The notes under the pieces: generated by a model
What the model saw: the letters and a program-made list of their open reading frames with translations, nothing else
Databases searched by the model: none
Told to the model about the DNA's origin: nothing
Made by a program: the position numbers and the translations under genes
NCBI RefSeq assembly: GCF_030403505.1
Contig: NZ_JAUEMJ010000003.1
Span: 372,001-436,000 of the forward strand
Direction: 5' to 3'
Length of the DNA: 64,000 nt
Source: Glycomyces tritici
GTDB taxonomy: Bacteria; Actinomycetota; Actinomycetes; Mycobacteriales; Micromonosporaceae
In this document: piece after piece, positions 42,809-52,973 of the stretch
Layout: each line of letters starts with the position of its first letter
Numbering within the stretch: the stretch's first letter is position 1

Positions 42809-43984
42809 ATGGACGACAACGCCGAGTTCAAGGCCGGCATCGAGGAGAAGCTCGCGGCCGGCGAGCGGCTGACCTTCGAGGACGGCGTGGGCCTCTACGA
42901 GACCGACGACCTCGCCTGGCTCGGGCGGCTCGCGCACGGGGTCCGCACCGCCAAGAACGGCGACCGGACCATGTTCAACGTCAACCGGCACCTCAACCTC
43001 ACCAACGTGTGCTCCGCGTCCTGCGCGTACTGCTCGTTCCAGCGCAAGCCCGGCGAGACCGACGCGTACACGATGCGCGTCGAGCAGGCCGTGGCCCTCG
43101 CCGAGCAGATGAAGGGCGACGCGCCCACCGAGCTGCACATCGTCAACGGCCTCCACCCGACGCTCCCGTGGCGGTACTACCCGCGGGTCCTCAAGGCGCT
43201 CAAGGAGACCCTGCCGGAGGTGAACCTGAAGGCGTTCACCGCGACCGAGGTGCAGTGGTTCGAGAAGATCTCGGGCCTGGGCGCGAGCGAGATCCTCGAC
43301 GAGCTCATCGAAGCGGGCCTGGAGTCGCTCACCGGCGGCGGCGCGGAGATCTTCGACTGGGAGATCCGCCAGCACATCGTCGACCACGCCTGCCACTGGG
43401 AGGACTGGTCGCGCATCCACCGCCTCGCCCACCAGAAGGGCCTGCGCACCCCGGCCACGATGCTGTACGGCCACATCGAGGAGCCCCGCCACCGCGTCGA
43501 CCACGTGCTGCGCCTGCGCGAGCTGCAGGACGAGACCGGCGGCTTCGCCGTGTTCATCCCGCTGCGCTACCAGCACGACTTCCACGACTCCAAGGACGGG
43601 AAGATCCGCAACAAGCTGCAGGCGCGCACCACGATGGCGAGCCCCGCCGAGTCGCTGAAGGTCTTCGCGGTCTCGCGGCTGCTGCTCGACAACTTCGACC
43701 ACGTGAAGTGCTTCTGGGTCATGCACGGCCTCGACGTCGCGCAGCTCTCGCTGTCCTTCGGCGCCGACGACCTCGACGGCTCGGTCGTGGAGTACAAGAT
43801 CACGCACGACGCCGACGAGTACGGCACGCCCGACAAGATGGGCCGCGAGGACCTCCTCGAGCTCATCCGCGACGCCGGGTTCCAGCCCGTCGAGCGCAAC
43901 ACCCGCTACGAGGTCGTGCGCGAGTACGAAGGGCCGCAGACGATCGGCGAGCGGCGGGCCGAGCCGCAGTCGGTGAAGTTCTAG
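42809..43984 (+). CDS. mqnE: Aminodeoxyfutalosine synthase MqnE
   Basis: 391 residues from ATG 42809, preceded by TTGGGAGC. Radical SAM motif CSASCAYC at residues 68-75, with TELHIVNGLHPTLPWRYY, KAFTATEVQWFEKISG and GLESLTGGGAEIF. It adds the SAM-derived adenosyl radical to 3-enolpyruvylbenzoate to give aminofutalosine, the second step of the pathway started by MqnA (36573-37472). Its stop overlaps the next GTG. Confidence 0.95.
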   Translation: MDDNAEFKAGIEEKLAAGERLTFEDGVGLYETDDLAWLGRLAHGVRTAKNGDRTMFNVNRHLNLTNVCSASCAYCSFQRKPGETDAYTMRVEQAVALAEQMKGDAPTELHIVNGLHPTLPWRYYPRVLKALKETLPEVNLKAFTATEVQWFEKISGLGASEILDELIEAGLESLTGGGAEIFDWEIRQHIVDHACHWEDWSRIHRLAHQKGLRTPATMLYGHIEEPRHRVDHVLRLRELQDETGGFAVFIPLRYQHDFHDSKDGKIRNKLQARTTMASPAESLKVFAVSRLLLDNFDHVKCFWVMHGLDVAQLSLSFGADDLDGSVVEYKITHDADEYGTPDKMGREDLLELIRDAGFQPVERNTRYEVVREYEGPQTIGERRAEPQSVKF

Positions 43985-44400
43985 TGGCGCAAGGCAAGCA
44001 GCCGGAGCGGGAGCGCCCGAAGGTGGAGACCCTCGGGCAGCTCCTGGGCACGGCCCTGGCGTACTTCGTGATGGGCGCGGTCGTCCTGGTCGTCATCGAC
44101 CTGGTGTTCGTCCTGCCGACCGGGCGCGGCTTCGGCCAGACCTCCGGCTGGATCGCGGCCCTGCCCACGGTGTGGGTGTACACCGAGCAGTTCCGGCGCT
44201 ACGCGGGCGCGGCCCGCTGGGGCCTCATGCTCGTCGGCGTCCTGCTGGGCCTCGCCGCCGGGTTCGCGGTCGCGATCATCGCGCCGGTCGCATGGCCGCC
44301 GATGCTCACCGGCGGCCTGGGCGGCCTCGCCGCCGCACTCGTGTACGGCCCGCTGTGGTTCGCGGGCATCAAGACGTTCGGAGAGGAGCGGGTCGCATGA
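43984..44400 (+). CDS. Small integral membrane protein downstream of mqnE
   Basis: 138 residues from the GTG at 43984, overlapping the mqnE stop by one base. About four membrane segments are visible (LAYFVMGAVVLVVIDLVFVL, then a region after GRGFGQTSGWIA, WGLMLVGVLLGLAAGFAVAI, LTGGLGGLAAALVYGPLWFAG). I do not recognise a functional family. Coupling to mqnE suggests expression with menaquinone synthesis. Confidence 0.75.
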   Translation: MAQGKQPERERPKVETLGQLLGTALAYFVMGAVVLVVIDLVFVLPTGRGFGQTSGWIAALPTVWVYTEQFRRYAGAARWGLMLVGVLLGLAAGFAVAIIAPVAWPPMLTGGLGGLAAALVYGPLWFAGIKTFGEERVA

Positions 44401-44642
44401 ACCCGATCGCCAAGTACTTCCTGAGCCGCGCGGCCATCCTCGCGGCCGTCGCCGTCCCGCTGATGTTCTTCCTCAACGTGCTGAACGCGCTCGCGATCGG
44501 CCTGCTCGTGTCGATGGCCGTCGGGTTCACGCTGCTGCGGCGCCAGCAGCTGGCCATGATCGACCACATCGACGCGGGCGCGAAGCGCCGCCAGGAGGAG
44601 AAGCAGCGCCTGCGCGCCGAACTCGCAGGCGACGACGCGTAA
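44397..44642 (+). CDS. DUF4229 family small membrane protein
   Basis: 81 residues from ATG 44397, overlapping the previous stop (ATGA). It has two hydrophobic segments (AILAAVAVPLMFFLNVLNA and IGLLVSMAVGFTLL) followed by a charged amphipathic tail (RRQQLAMIDHIDAGAKRRQE). The form KYFLSRAAILAAVAV ... LLRRQ matches the DUF4229 family found next to menaquinone genes in actinomycetes. Role unknown. Confidence 0.8.
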   Translation: MNPIAKYFLSRAAILAAVAVPLMFFLNVLNALAIGLLVSMAVGFTLLRRQQLAMIDHIDAGAKRRQEEKQRLRAELAGDDA

Positions 44643-44694
44643 CACCTGCCGGTGATCGGGCCGGTCGTCGACCGGCCCGTCAGCCCGCAAGGCC

Positions 44695-45450
44695 CTAGCC
44701 GGCGTCCTTCATCAGCTCCGTGCAGATCTGCAGGGTCTCCCCCGCGCCCGCGGTGAGGGCCTTGCCGTAGTGCTTCAGCCATGACCGGACGCCGTCCGGC
44801 GTGCCCGTGGACCAGGCGCGCTGCGCGCCCACGTACTCGGGCGCGCGCTCCAGGTGCCCGGCGTCCACCGTGATGAGCAGGTTCGGGTCGAGCCCCTTGC
44901 TGGCCAGCGCGAGCCGCGCGGCGGCGCGGGCGACCACGTTGTTGGCCACCGGGAAGGGGCGCACCGCGAGCAGCTCGCCGTGCACGACGGCGGCGGCCAT
45001 CGCGGCCGGGATCTCCTTGGTGGGGTTGGTGATCAGCGCGCACAAGGCGTTGATGCGGTTCATCCCCGAGTCGTCCACCTCGATGCGGCCGGGCTCGAAG
45101 TCGACGCCGGCGTCGGGGAACTCCTTGGTCGCGAGGGTGTGCAGCTTCGCGAGCACGTAGCGGGGCGAGACCGGCCACATCGGGGCGAGGCCGGGCAGGG
45201 CCTCCACGACGCGCAGGACGCCGCTGACGGCGGGGTCGTCGAAGTCCCGGTCGCGCAGGCGCTCCACGTCGCAGTCGTACCCGTCGAGGGCCAGCGTCGC
45301 GGACGCGGAATGCAGGGCCACTTCCGCCGCTACGAGCTCGTCGCCGCCGCGGAGGGCCTCGTGCCACAGCATCCGGTCCACGTTGGCTCTGGCGTTCTCA
45401 AGGGCGTCGGCGACCTCGGAGAGTTCGAGGAGAGGCGCGAGAGGATCCAC
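44695..45450 (-). CDS. Fic-family-like protein with a degenerate active-site motif
   Basis: 251 residues from ATG 45450. The fold resembles Fic/DOC proteins, with AAMAAAVVHGELLAVRPFPV leading into ANNVVARAAARLAL. The catalytic HPFxDGNGRxxR motif reads RPFPVANNVVAR at 164-175: the catalytic His, the acidic residue, both glycines and the first Arg are replaced. AMPylation is therefore unlikely. It is divergent from acs, an arrangement I believe recurs in other actinomycetes. Confidence 0.72.
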   Translation of the reverse strand: MDPLAPLLELSEVADALENARANVDRMLWHEALRGGDELVAAEVALHSASATLALDGYDCDVERLRDRDFDDPAVSGVLRVVEALPGLAPMWPVSPRYVLAKLHTLATKEFPDAGVDFEPGRIEVDDSGMNRINALCALITNPTKEIPAAMAAAVVHGELLAVRPFPVANNVVARAAARLALASKGLDPNLLITVDAGHLERAPEYVGAQRAWSTGTPDGVRSWLKHYGKALTAGAGETLQICTELMKDAG

Positions 45451-45789
45451 GGGCGGAACCTTACCTTTTGGGCGGAGCGCGCAAACGGCGCACTGGGCGG
45501 GCTAGAGGGCAGTCACAGGACGGTGTCGCGTCCAGGATCGTGCACCGGTCCGACGATACCTCCCGAATCGGCGCCGCAAGGCCCCCGATGGGAGCGGGTG
45601 GAGGGCCCTGGGACCCTTCGCGGACCGCCCGCCGACCGCCCGCGGGCCGTTCGGCGAGGGGTGGTCCCAGATGCCGGTGCCGCAGCGGCCGCCCGTATTC
45701 GTGTCGGGTTCGTCGCGCTAGTGTTGCCGGACATAGACCCGCCTCACAGTCGCGCAGTGGCGCGTATGTCTGTAAGGAGCGAAATACCC
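45451..45789. promoter_or_regulatory. Divergent intergenic region upstream of acs
   Basis: 339 bases between divergent genes. The AAGGAGCG ribosome binding site for acs is at about 45775. No promoter hexamers, repeats or further genes are confidently seen. Confidence 0.4.
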
Positions 45790-47748
<1,959 letters not shown>

Positions 47749-47761
47749 AACGACGAGCGAA

Positions 47762-47799
47762 GCGAATTGCCGAGGCGGTCGACCGCCTCGGCAATTCGC
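47762..47799 (+). terminator. Long palindromic terminator after acs
   Basis: A perfect 38-base palindrome with arms GCGAATTGCCGAGGCGGTC and its complement, followed by GTTTCT, 13 bases after the acs stop. Confidence 0.8.
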
Positions 47800-48010
47800 G
47801 TTTCTAGAGTCAGGTCCCGCATCGCCGCGACCACAGCCCGCCGTGGCCGCTCTGCCCTCGGCACTTCGCGTTCCCCGAATCAGATCCCGCATCAGCGCGA
47901 CCACAGCCCGCCGTACACAGCCCGCCGCGCCCGCTCTGCCCTCGGCACTTCACATTCCGCGAGTCAGATCCCGCATCGCAACGATCACAGCCCGCCGTGC
48001 CCGCTCACTT
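47787..48010. repeat. Three degenerate ~70-84-bp repeats overlapping the acs terminator
   Basis: Each unit has CCTCGGCA(A/C)TTC, a GAGTCAG(A/G)TCCCGCATC segment and ACAGCCCGCCGTG. Units begin near 47787, 47856 and 47940; the first uses the right arm of the terminator hairpin. Region 47749-48180 contains no gene. Confidence 0.6.
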
Positions 48011-48092
48011 CGGGCCGCTTCGCACCCCGCCTCCCCCGGAACCGCTTCGCAACCCGCCGGATGATGCCGCCGTCCCGCGTGCCGCACTCCCC

Positions 48093-48143
48093 CACCTCAC
48101 GTGACCGCCCACCTCACGTGACCGCCCACCTCACGTGACCGCG
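48093..48143. repeat. 17-bp tandem repeat, three copies with CACGTG cores
   Basis: CACCTCACGTGACCGCC occurs at 48093 and 48110, and once more with a final G at 48127. It lies 38 bases upstream of the hydrolase start and could be an operator array. Confidence 0.75.
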
Positions 48144-48180
48144 CGCCTCCTCACCGCCTCCGGGGCTCGCCCGGCGGGCG

Positions 48181-49122
48181 ATGACCTCGTACGCTGAGCG
48201 CGTGACCCGCAAGACCTTCGCCGACAGCGCCGCCATCAAGCAAGGCCCCTGGACCCACCGGCACATCGACGCCAACGGCTCGCGCTTCCACGTCGTTGAA
48301 GCCGGCGAGGGCCCGCTCATCCTGCTGCTCCACGGCTTCCCCGAGTTCTGGTGGGCCTGGCGCCACCAGATCCCCGCCCTCGCCGACGCCGGCTTCCGCG
48401 TCGTGGCCATCGACCTGCGCGGCTACGGCGCCTCGGACAAGCCCCCGCGCGGCTACGACGCCTACACGATGGCCGCCGACGTCGTAGGGCTCGTGCGCGC
48501 CCTCGGCGAACGCGAGGCCACCGTCGTCGGCCACGACCTCGGCGGCATCCTCGGCTTCGCCGCCGCCGCGTTCCACCCCCGCCAGTTCAAGTCCCTGGTC
48601 GTCATCGGCGCAGCCCACCCCCTGCGCCAGCGCGCCGCGCTGGCGGTCGACCCGAAGGGGCAGATGGCGGCCTCCCGGCACCTGTTCGCCTTCCAGATGC
48701 CCCGCTACGAGCACAAGCTGACCGATTGGGACGCAAGGAAGGTCGCCGACCTCATGTACGCGTGGTCCGGTCCGGGCTGGCGCGGCAGCCGCGATTTCCA
48801 GGAGTACGTGCGGGCCTGCCGCGACGTCATCCAGATCCCGCAGGCGGCGTTCTGTGCGCTGGAGGCCTTCCGGTGGCCGTTCCGCACCGCGATCGGCCTG
48901 GCCGGGCGGCGGTTCGTGAAGCTCCTCCAGCGTCCGACGCCAGTTCCCACGCTCCAACTGCACGGCGCGCTCGACTCCTGCGTCCTGCCGCGCACAGCTC
49001 AGGGTTCGGGCCGGTACGTGCACGGACGCTACGAGTGGAAGCTCCTCGACGGCATCGGCCACTTCCCGCAGCAAGAGGCCCCGGAGACGATCACGAAAGA
49101 GATCATCCGCTGGGCGAGCTGA
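48181..49122 (+). CDS. Alpha/beta hydrolase, epoxide-hydrolase-like
   Basis: 313 residues from ATG 48181; a GTG at 48202 is an alternative and neither has a strong ribosome binding site. Motifs: oxyanion-hole LLLHGFPEFWWAWRHQIP near 50, IDLRGYGASDKP, nucleophile GHDLGGILGF with Asp near 119, and a terminal LDGIGHFPQQEAP histidine. HGFPE plus a nucleophilic Asp is characteristic of epoxide hydrolases and haloalkane dehalogenases. The usual lid tyrosines cannot be assigned by eye, so substrate is open. Confidence 0.8.
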   Translation: MTSYAERVTRKTFADSAAIKQGPWTHRHIDANGSRFHVVEAGEGPLILLLHGFPEFWWAWRHQIPALADAGFRVVAIDLRGYGASDKPPRGYDAYTMAADVVGLVRALGEREATVVGHDLGGILGFAAAAFHPRQFKSLVVIGAAHPLRQRAALAVDPKGQMAASRHLFAFQMPRYEHKLTDWDARKVADLMYAWSGPGWRGSRDFQEYVRACRDVIQIPQAAFCALEAFRWPFRTAIGLAGRRFVKLLQRPTPVPTLQLHGALDSCVLPRTAQGSGRYVHGRYEWKLLDGIGHFPQQEAPETITKEIIRWAS

Positions 49123-49133
49123 CCCCGTCGCCA

Positions 49134-49495
49134 TACACCGTATTCCGTACTTAGTACGTCGTACGCCGCACGCCGGCACTGACAACGAGGCGGCTTCGTA
49201 CGCAGTACGTCGTACCTCGTACATCGTTGCGCCGCAACGTACGAAGTGCAACGTGCGCCGTACACCGTACACCGTATTCCGTACCTAGTACGTCGTACGC
49301 CGCACGCCAGTAGTGGCGCCGAGGCGGCTTCGTACGCAGTACGCCGTACGCCGTACGTCATTGCCCGGCGACGTACGAAGTGCAGCGAGCGCCGTTCACC
49401 ATTGCGCGGCAATGAACCTCCGTACGCCGTACAACATGCGGCATACAAAGTGCGGCGTACAACGTACAGCGCATTATGTACGCGGTACGGCAATC
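49134..49495. repeat. GTAC-dense repeat region with a 134-bp duplication
   Basis: Copy 1 begins at 49134 and copy 2 at 49268, both with TACACCGTATTCCGTAC and a GGCTTCGTACGCAGTAC segment. Further fragments extend to about 49495. Short palindromes such as CGTACG, GTAC and TACGTA recur throughout. A minus-strand frame across it encodes only VRRT-type low-complexity peptide and is not credited. Region 49123-49669 has no gene. Confidence 0.8.
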
Positions 49496-49669
49496 GTCCC
49501 GCAGATCTCGCTCATCATGGGCCCTACTCCGAGCTCGACGACCGGGTGCTCACCGAGGAGCCCTCCACGAAACCGCCAACACGCTAGCCGCGCGGCTAGC
49601 GCATCGGGCAGGATGGGGCGGGGCCGTCGCCCCATCGACCAACCGACGAGCCACCTGGAAGGCGGGTCA

Positions 49670-50809
49670 ATGTCCGAGGCCACATTCGCGCTGCGAGGCG
49701 CGACGATCGTCCCCATCACCGCAGCGCACATCGAGCACGGCGTCATCCTCATCGAGAACGGCCGCATCAGCGCCGTCGGCGGCGCGGACCTCCCTGTGCC
49801 CGAAGGCGTCCCCGTCGAGGACGCGACGGGCAAGTGGATCGTGCCAGGCCTGATCGACGCGCACACGCACCTGGGCGTCCACGAAGTCGCCGAAGGCTGG
49901 GCGGGGAACGACACCAACGAGATGACCGATCCGAACACCGCGTACGTGCGGGCGTTGGACGGCATCAACCCCACCGAGCCGGGTTTCGCCGAGGCGTTGC
50001 AGGGCGGCGTGCTGGCGGTGAACGTGAACCCGGGTTCGGGCAACGTGATCGGCGGCGAGACCGTCGCGATCAAGACCGTGGGCCGCTTTGTGGACGAGAT
50101 GGTGCTGCGGTCGCCCTCGGGCGTGAAGTCGGCGCTCGGCGAGAACCCGAAGCGGGTTTACGGTGAGCAGAAGAAGACGCCGTCGACGCGGCTCGGCACG
50201 GCCGGCGTGCTGCGGAAGGCGTTCGTGGAGGCCGAGAACTACCGCGCCGCGGACGACCCCGCCCGCGACCTCACGCTCGAGGTGCTCGTGAAAGTCCTCG
50301 AACGCGAGATCCCGTGGCGCCAGCACTGCCATCGCGCCGACGACATCGCCACCGCGCTGCGGGTGGCCGAGGAGTTCGGGTACGACCTGGTGCTTGACCA
50401 CGGGACCGAAGCGCATCTGCTCGCGGACGTGATCGCGGAGCGGGGGATTCCGGTGATCTTCGGGCCGCTGCTGTGCTCGCGCTCGAAGGTGGAGACGGTG
50501 AACCGGTGGCCCGAGAACGCCGCGAAGCTCGCGGCGGCGGGCGTCGAGCTCGCGATCACCACCGACCATCCGGTGGTCCCGATCGAGCACTTGGTCATTC
50601 AGGTGATGCTGGCGGTCAAGGCCGGACTCGACCGCGATACGGCGCTGCGGTCGGTGACGATCAACCCGGCGAAGATCATGGGCGTCGACGACCGCCTGGG
50701 CTCCCTTGAGGCGGGCAAGGACGCCGACTTCTGCATCTGGTCGGGCGACCCGCTCGACATCTACTCGAAGGTGGAGCGGGCCTACATCGACGGCGAGCAG
50801 GTCGCGTAG
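49670..50809 (+). CDS. Amidohydrolase family protein (imidazolonepropionase-like)
   Basis: 379 residues from ATG 49670. Metal-dependent hydrolase motifs: GLIDAHTHLGVHE near 60 for the HxH pair, EIPWRQHCHRADDIATAL near 210, VLDHGTEAHLLADV near 240, and TTDHPVVPIEHL near 295 for the metal-binding Asp. C-terminal SLEAGKDADFCIWSGDPLD returns to the beta-sandwich. Substrate is unknown; the closest look is to imidazolonepropionase-like amidohydrolases. The gene has GGAAGG about 12 bases upstream. Confidence 0.85.
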   Translation: MSEATFALRGATIVPITAAHIEHGVILIENGRISAVGGADLPVPEGVPVEDATGKWIVPGLIDAHTHLGVHEVAEGWAGNDTNEMTDPNTAYVRALDGINPTEPGFAEALQGGVLAVNVNPGSGNVIGGETVAIKTVGRFVDEMVLRSPSGVKSALGENPKRVYGEQKKTPSTRLGTAGVLRKAFVEAENYRAADDPARDLTLEVLVKVLEREIPWRQHCHRADDIATALRVAEEFGYDLVLDHGTEAHLLADVIAERGIPVIFGPLLCSRSKVETVNRWPENAAKLAAAGVELAITTDHPVVPIEHLVIQVMLAVKAGLDRDTALRSVTINPAKIMGVDDRLGSLEAGKDADFCIWSGDPLDIYSKVERAYIDGEQVA

Positions 50810-50982
50810 CACTCGCATTCCGGGCGCCAGCCTTCAAAACGGGCACCGATAGGCCCCCGACATCAAGGGTGACATAGGAGTACGACACCACGAGCCGATC
50901 GAGACTCGGGCCCGAGGCAGCGGTGCTGTGGAGGTCCGGAGCGGCGGCGCTGCGGAGGCTGGTCCGCCGCCCCGGACGCCCC

Positions 50983-51138
50983 GGACGACTCGGACGCGAC
51001 TCAGGGCCGGACGACTCGGACGCGACTCAGGGCCGGACGACTCGGACGCGACTCAGGGCCGGACGACTCGGACGCGACTCAGGGCCGGACGACTCGGACG
51101 CGACTCAGGGCCGGACGACTCGGACGCGACTCAGGGCC
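50983..51138. repeat. 26-bp tandem repeat, six identical copies
   Basis: Each unit begins GGACGACTCGGACGCGACTC and ends AGGGCC. Units start at 50983, 51009, 51035, 51061, 51087 and 51113. Because 26 is not a multiple of three, it is not coding. Confidence 0.92.
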
Positions 51139-51171
51139 GGGAGGCGCGCTTCGCGGCTCGCCTCCCGGCCC
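51131..51171. terminator. Hairpin adjoining the 26-bp repeat
   Basis: A 14-bp stem, AGGGCCGGGAGGCG with CGCCTCCCGGCCCT. The left arm uses the end of the last repeat unit. It lies between the amidohydrolase and the convergent small gene at 51187. Confidence 0.6.
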
Positions 51172-51186
51172 TGTGCCGTGCGTCGA

Positions 51187-51402
51187 TCAGGCTGCCCGCC
51201 GGACCTCGGCCCGGGTCGGGAGCGCCGGCTCGGAGGCCGCCCGCAGGTCGCGGGCGATGAGGCCGCGCCGTGCAGCGGTGAAGCCGCCGGTGATCCGACT
51301 GAACAGCGTGGGGCGGTCGTCGGGGACGACGGGCGCGTCGGGCAGTGCCGAGCGAGCCTCGGAGCCGACCAGCTGAATTGCGAGGATTGCGTAAGCGTCC
51401 AT
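51187..51402 (-). CDS. Small hypothetical protein
   Basis: 71 residues from ATG 51402, preceded by GGAAGGAA on its strand; upstream in-frame starts have no such site. It has a hydrophobic N-terminus (MDAYAILAIQLVGSEARSAL) and a basic amphipathic middle (SRITGGFTAARRGLIARDL). No family is recognised. It is divergent from the small gene at 51815. Confidence 0.55.
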   Translation of the reverse strand: MDAYAILAIQLVGSEARSALPDAPVVPDDRPTLFSRITGGFTAARRGLIARDLRAASEPALPTRAEVRRAA

Positions 51403-51814
51403 TTGGGTGTTCCTTCCGGGCGGTGATGCGAGAAGCGTGCCGCGCCGGTGCGGCGGTGAGGCCCGCCCCGCGTATGGGTGCGACCGGGGTGGATTCCCGG
51501 CGCCGCGGGCGGTTCCGGGGCCTCGGCCACTACTCTGACCGGCCCTTGTCACCGGCTCATTACGCCTCAGGAAACCCTCGGACAAGTCCGGTGAACAGCA
51601 GGGTGCCGATCATGCCTCAGGTCACACCCGTTGCACGCCAGCGGCGGCCACGTCGTCCACTTCAGCGCGATCGCCGACCGCCGCTCTCGTGGAGGACTCC
51701 AACGCCCCCGACGTGGTGATCGGCGCCCCCGGCAGGACGGCGCCGACGTGTCAGCGCCGCGATGCCGGGTAACCGCCGAACGAGCAACGCACGGCGATCG
51801 AAGGGAGCACGCGC
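51403..51814. other. 412-bp intergenic region, no gene seen
   Basis: Between divergent small genes. Only a possible GGGTAA (51766) resembling a SigB-type -10 was noted; no convincing -35 partner. Confidence 0.3.
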
Positions 51815-52045
51815 ATGGCCACCGAAGAGACCGGTCACGTGACCGGCACGCCCGACAAGGACTACAACATCATCTGGTTCGTCGAGGCGTGCCTGAGCGA
51901 CGCACTGCGGCTGGAGACCTACATCGCCGACGCCGAACGCGCCAACGACACCGAGCTGGCGGAGTTCTTCAAGCGCGCGCAAGGCGCGAGCCGCAAGGGT
52001 GCCGAGGAAGGCAAGGCCCTGCTGGAGCAGCGGCTCAACGGCTGA
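51815..52045 (+). CDS. Small conserved acidic protein
   Basis: 76 residues from ATG 51815, preceded by GAAGGGAGC. The pattern DKDYNIIWFVEACLSDALRL, then ETYIADAERANDTELAEFF, then KRAQGASRKGAEEGKALL is characteristic of a small actinomycete family of unknown function with a helical bundle look. It is the first of three short plus-strand genes that include a stress-type membrane protein, suggesting a stress-related set. Confidence 0.72.
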   Translation: MATEETGHVTGTPDKDYNIIWFVEACLSDALRLETYIADAERANDTELAEFFKRAQGASRKGAEEGKALLEQRLNG

Positions 52046-52122
52046 CCGCGGGCAGCGTCCGCAGCTCCGAGGATTCGGACTGCGGGATCGCTCTGTTCAC
52101 AGCCGCCGGCCGCGGGGTCCGG

Positions 52123-52179
52123 CGGCACGGCGGCACGGCGGCACGGCGGCACGGCGGCACGGCGGCACGGCGGCACGGC
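52123..52179. repeat. 8-bp tandem repeat, seven copies
   Basis: CGGCACGG repeated head to tail from 52123, with no change across seven units. Such a run is prone to slippage. It lies between short genes in region 52046-52363. Confidence 0.85.
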
Positions 52180-52363
52180 GAGCAGGAGCCTCCCTTCGCG
52201 GCCGAGCCGGGTCCCTCGCGGACCTCGACGAACAGCGAAGCCCATAAGTGATCGTCAGGACATACATCAATTGGCGCCGATATGGGTACCCGTAGTCCAG
52301 ACAGGAGGCGCCGCCGGCGAAGCCCGAGGCAACGTCGGACCGTCCACCGGAAAGGAGACCGGT

Positions 52364-52480
52364 ATGCGCTGGCTCGTAAGAAACGTGGCCCTGGCAGCGA
52401 CCATGGCGGTGCTGCAATACGCGGTACGAGAGGTCATGCGCCGTCGCAGCGGCCGCTCGCGTTCCGCTACGGCGCACTAG
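52364..52480 (+). CDS. Very small membrane-associated protein (38 residues)
   Basis: The ATG at 52364 is preceded by AAAGGAG at the ideal distance. A hydrophobic helix (WLVRNVALAATMAVLQYAV) is followed by an Arg-rich tail. Codon bias is like the neighbours. GGGTAC at 52284 could be the -10 of a stress-sigma promoter, but no -35 was found. No family recognised. Confidence 0.5.
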   Translation: MRWLVRNVALAATMAVLQYAVREVMRRRSGRSRSATAH

Positions 52481-52554
52481 GACCCGCAGTAGCACCAGAG
52501 CTCCATCGGCCGGGACATCCCCCCGGCCGGATTCGAACGACACAGGAGGACCTC

Positions 52555-52821
52555 ATGATCGGATTCATCGTCGCAGGGCTCATCATCGGCGCGCTCGCCC
52601 GCCTCATCAAGCCGGGCAAGCAGCGACTCGGCCTGCTCGCAACGCTCATCCTGGGCCTGGTCGGCTCGGTCATCGGCGGCACCATCGCGAACCTGCTCGG
52701 CACCGGAGACATCTGGGAGCTGAACGTCCTCGGCTTCGTGATGGCCGTGATCGCCTCGATCCTGCTCATCGGCATCGCCGAGGGCATCGCCCAGAACCGC
52801 CGCCACCACCCCGCGCACTAG
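52555..52821 (+). CDS. GlsB/YeaQ/YmgE-family stress membrane protein
   Basis: 88 residues from ATG 52555, with CAGGAGGACCTC upstream. It has the family pattern of three short membrane segments with glycines: MIGFIVAGLIIGALARLIKP, LGLLATLILGLVGSVIGGTI, and LGFVMAVIASILLIGIAEGI. Such transglycosylase-associated proteins are induced by general stress in many bacteria. A hairpin terminator follows. Confidence 0.9.
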   Translation: MIGFIVAGLIIGALARLIKPGKQRLGLLATLILGLVGSVIGGTIANLLGTGDIWELNVLGFVMAVIASILLIGIAEGIAQNRRHHPAH

Positions 52822-52888
52822 CGCCGGACCGCGGCCCGAGCGCTGCGGGGATCAGGACGCATAGGCGGCTGCAGTACGCCGCCGTCGC

Positions 52889-52918
52889 ACCGGGCGGGTC
52901 CTTCGGGACCCGCCCGGT
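52889..52918. terminator. Bidirectional hairpin between convergent genes
   Basis: Stem ACCGGGCGGGTC with GACCCGCCCGGT and a short loop, followed by TCTCGT, between the GlsB-type gene and the convergent permease gene. Confidence 0.7.
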
Positions 52919-52973
52919 TCTCGTCTGCCCGGAGTCCGACGCCCAGAGAGCGCCGGTCCGCGCGGATCGAAGG

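Noticed and set aside
38231..43984. Very long plus-strand open frame across 38207-43984
   Set aside because: Only the part from 42809 (mqnE) is real; the rest is the antisense of two minus-strand genes with strong GC-third-position bias.
49029..49493. Minus-strand open frame with repeated VRRTxY peptides
   Set aside because: It is the translation of the GTAC-rich DNA repeat, overlaps the hydrolase 3' end, and has no ribosome binding site or normal codon bias.
50983..51138. CRISPR-like array
   Set aside because: Units are contiguous with no unique spacers; the 75-bp, 47-bp and 32-bp repeats fail in the same way, and no cas genes are present.
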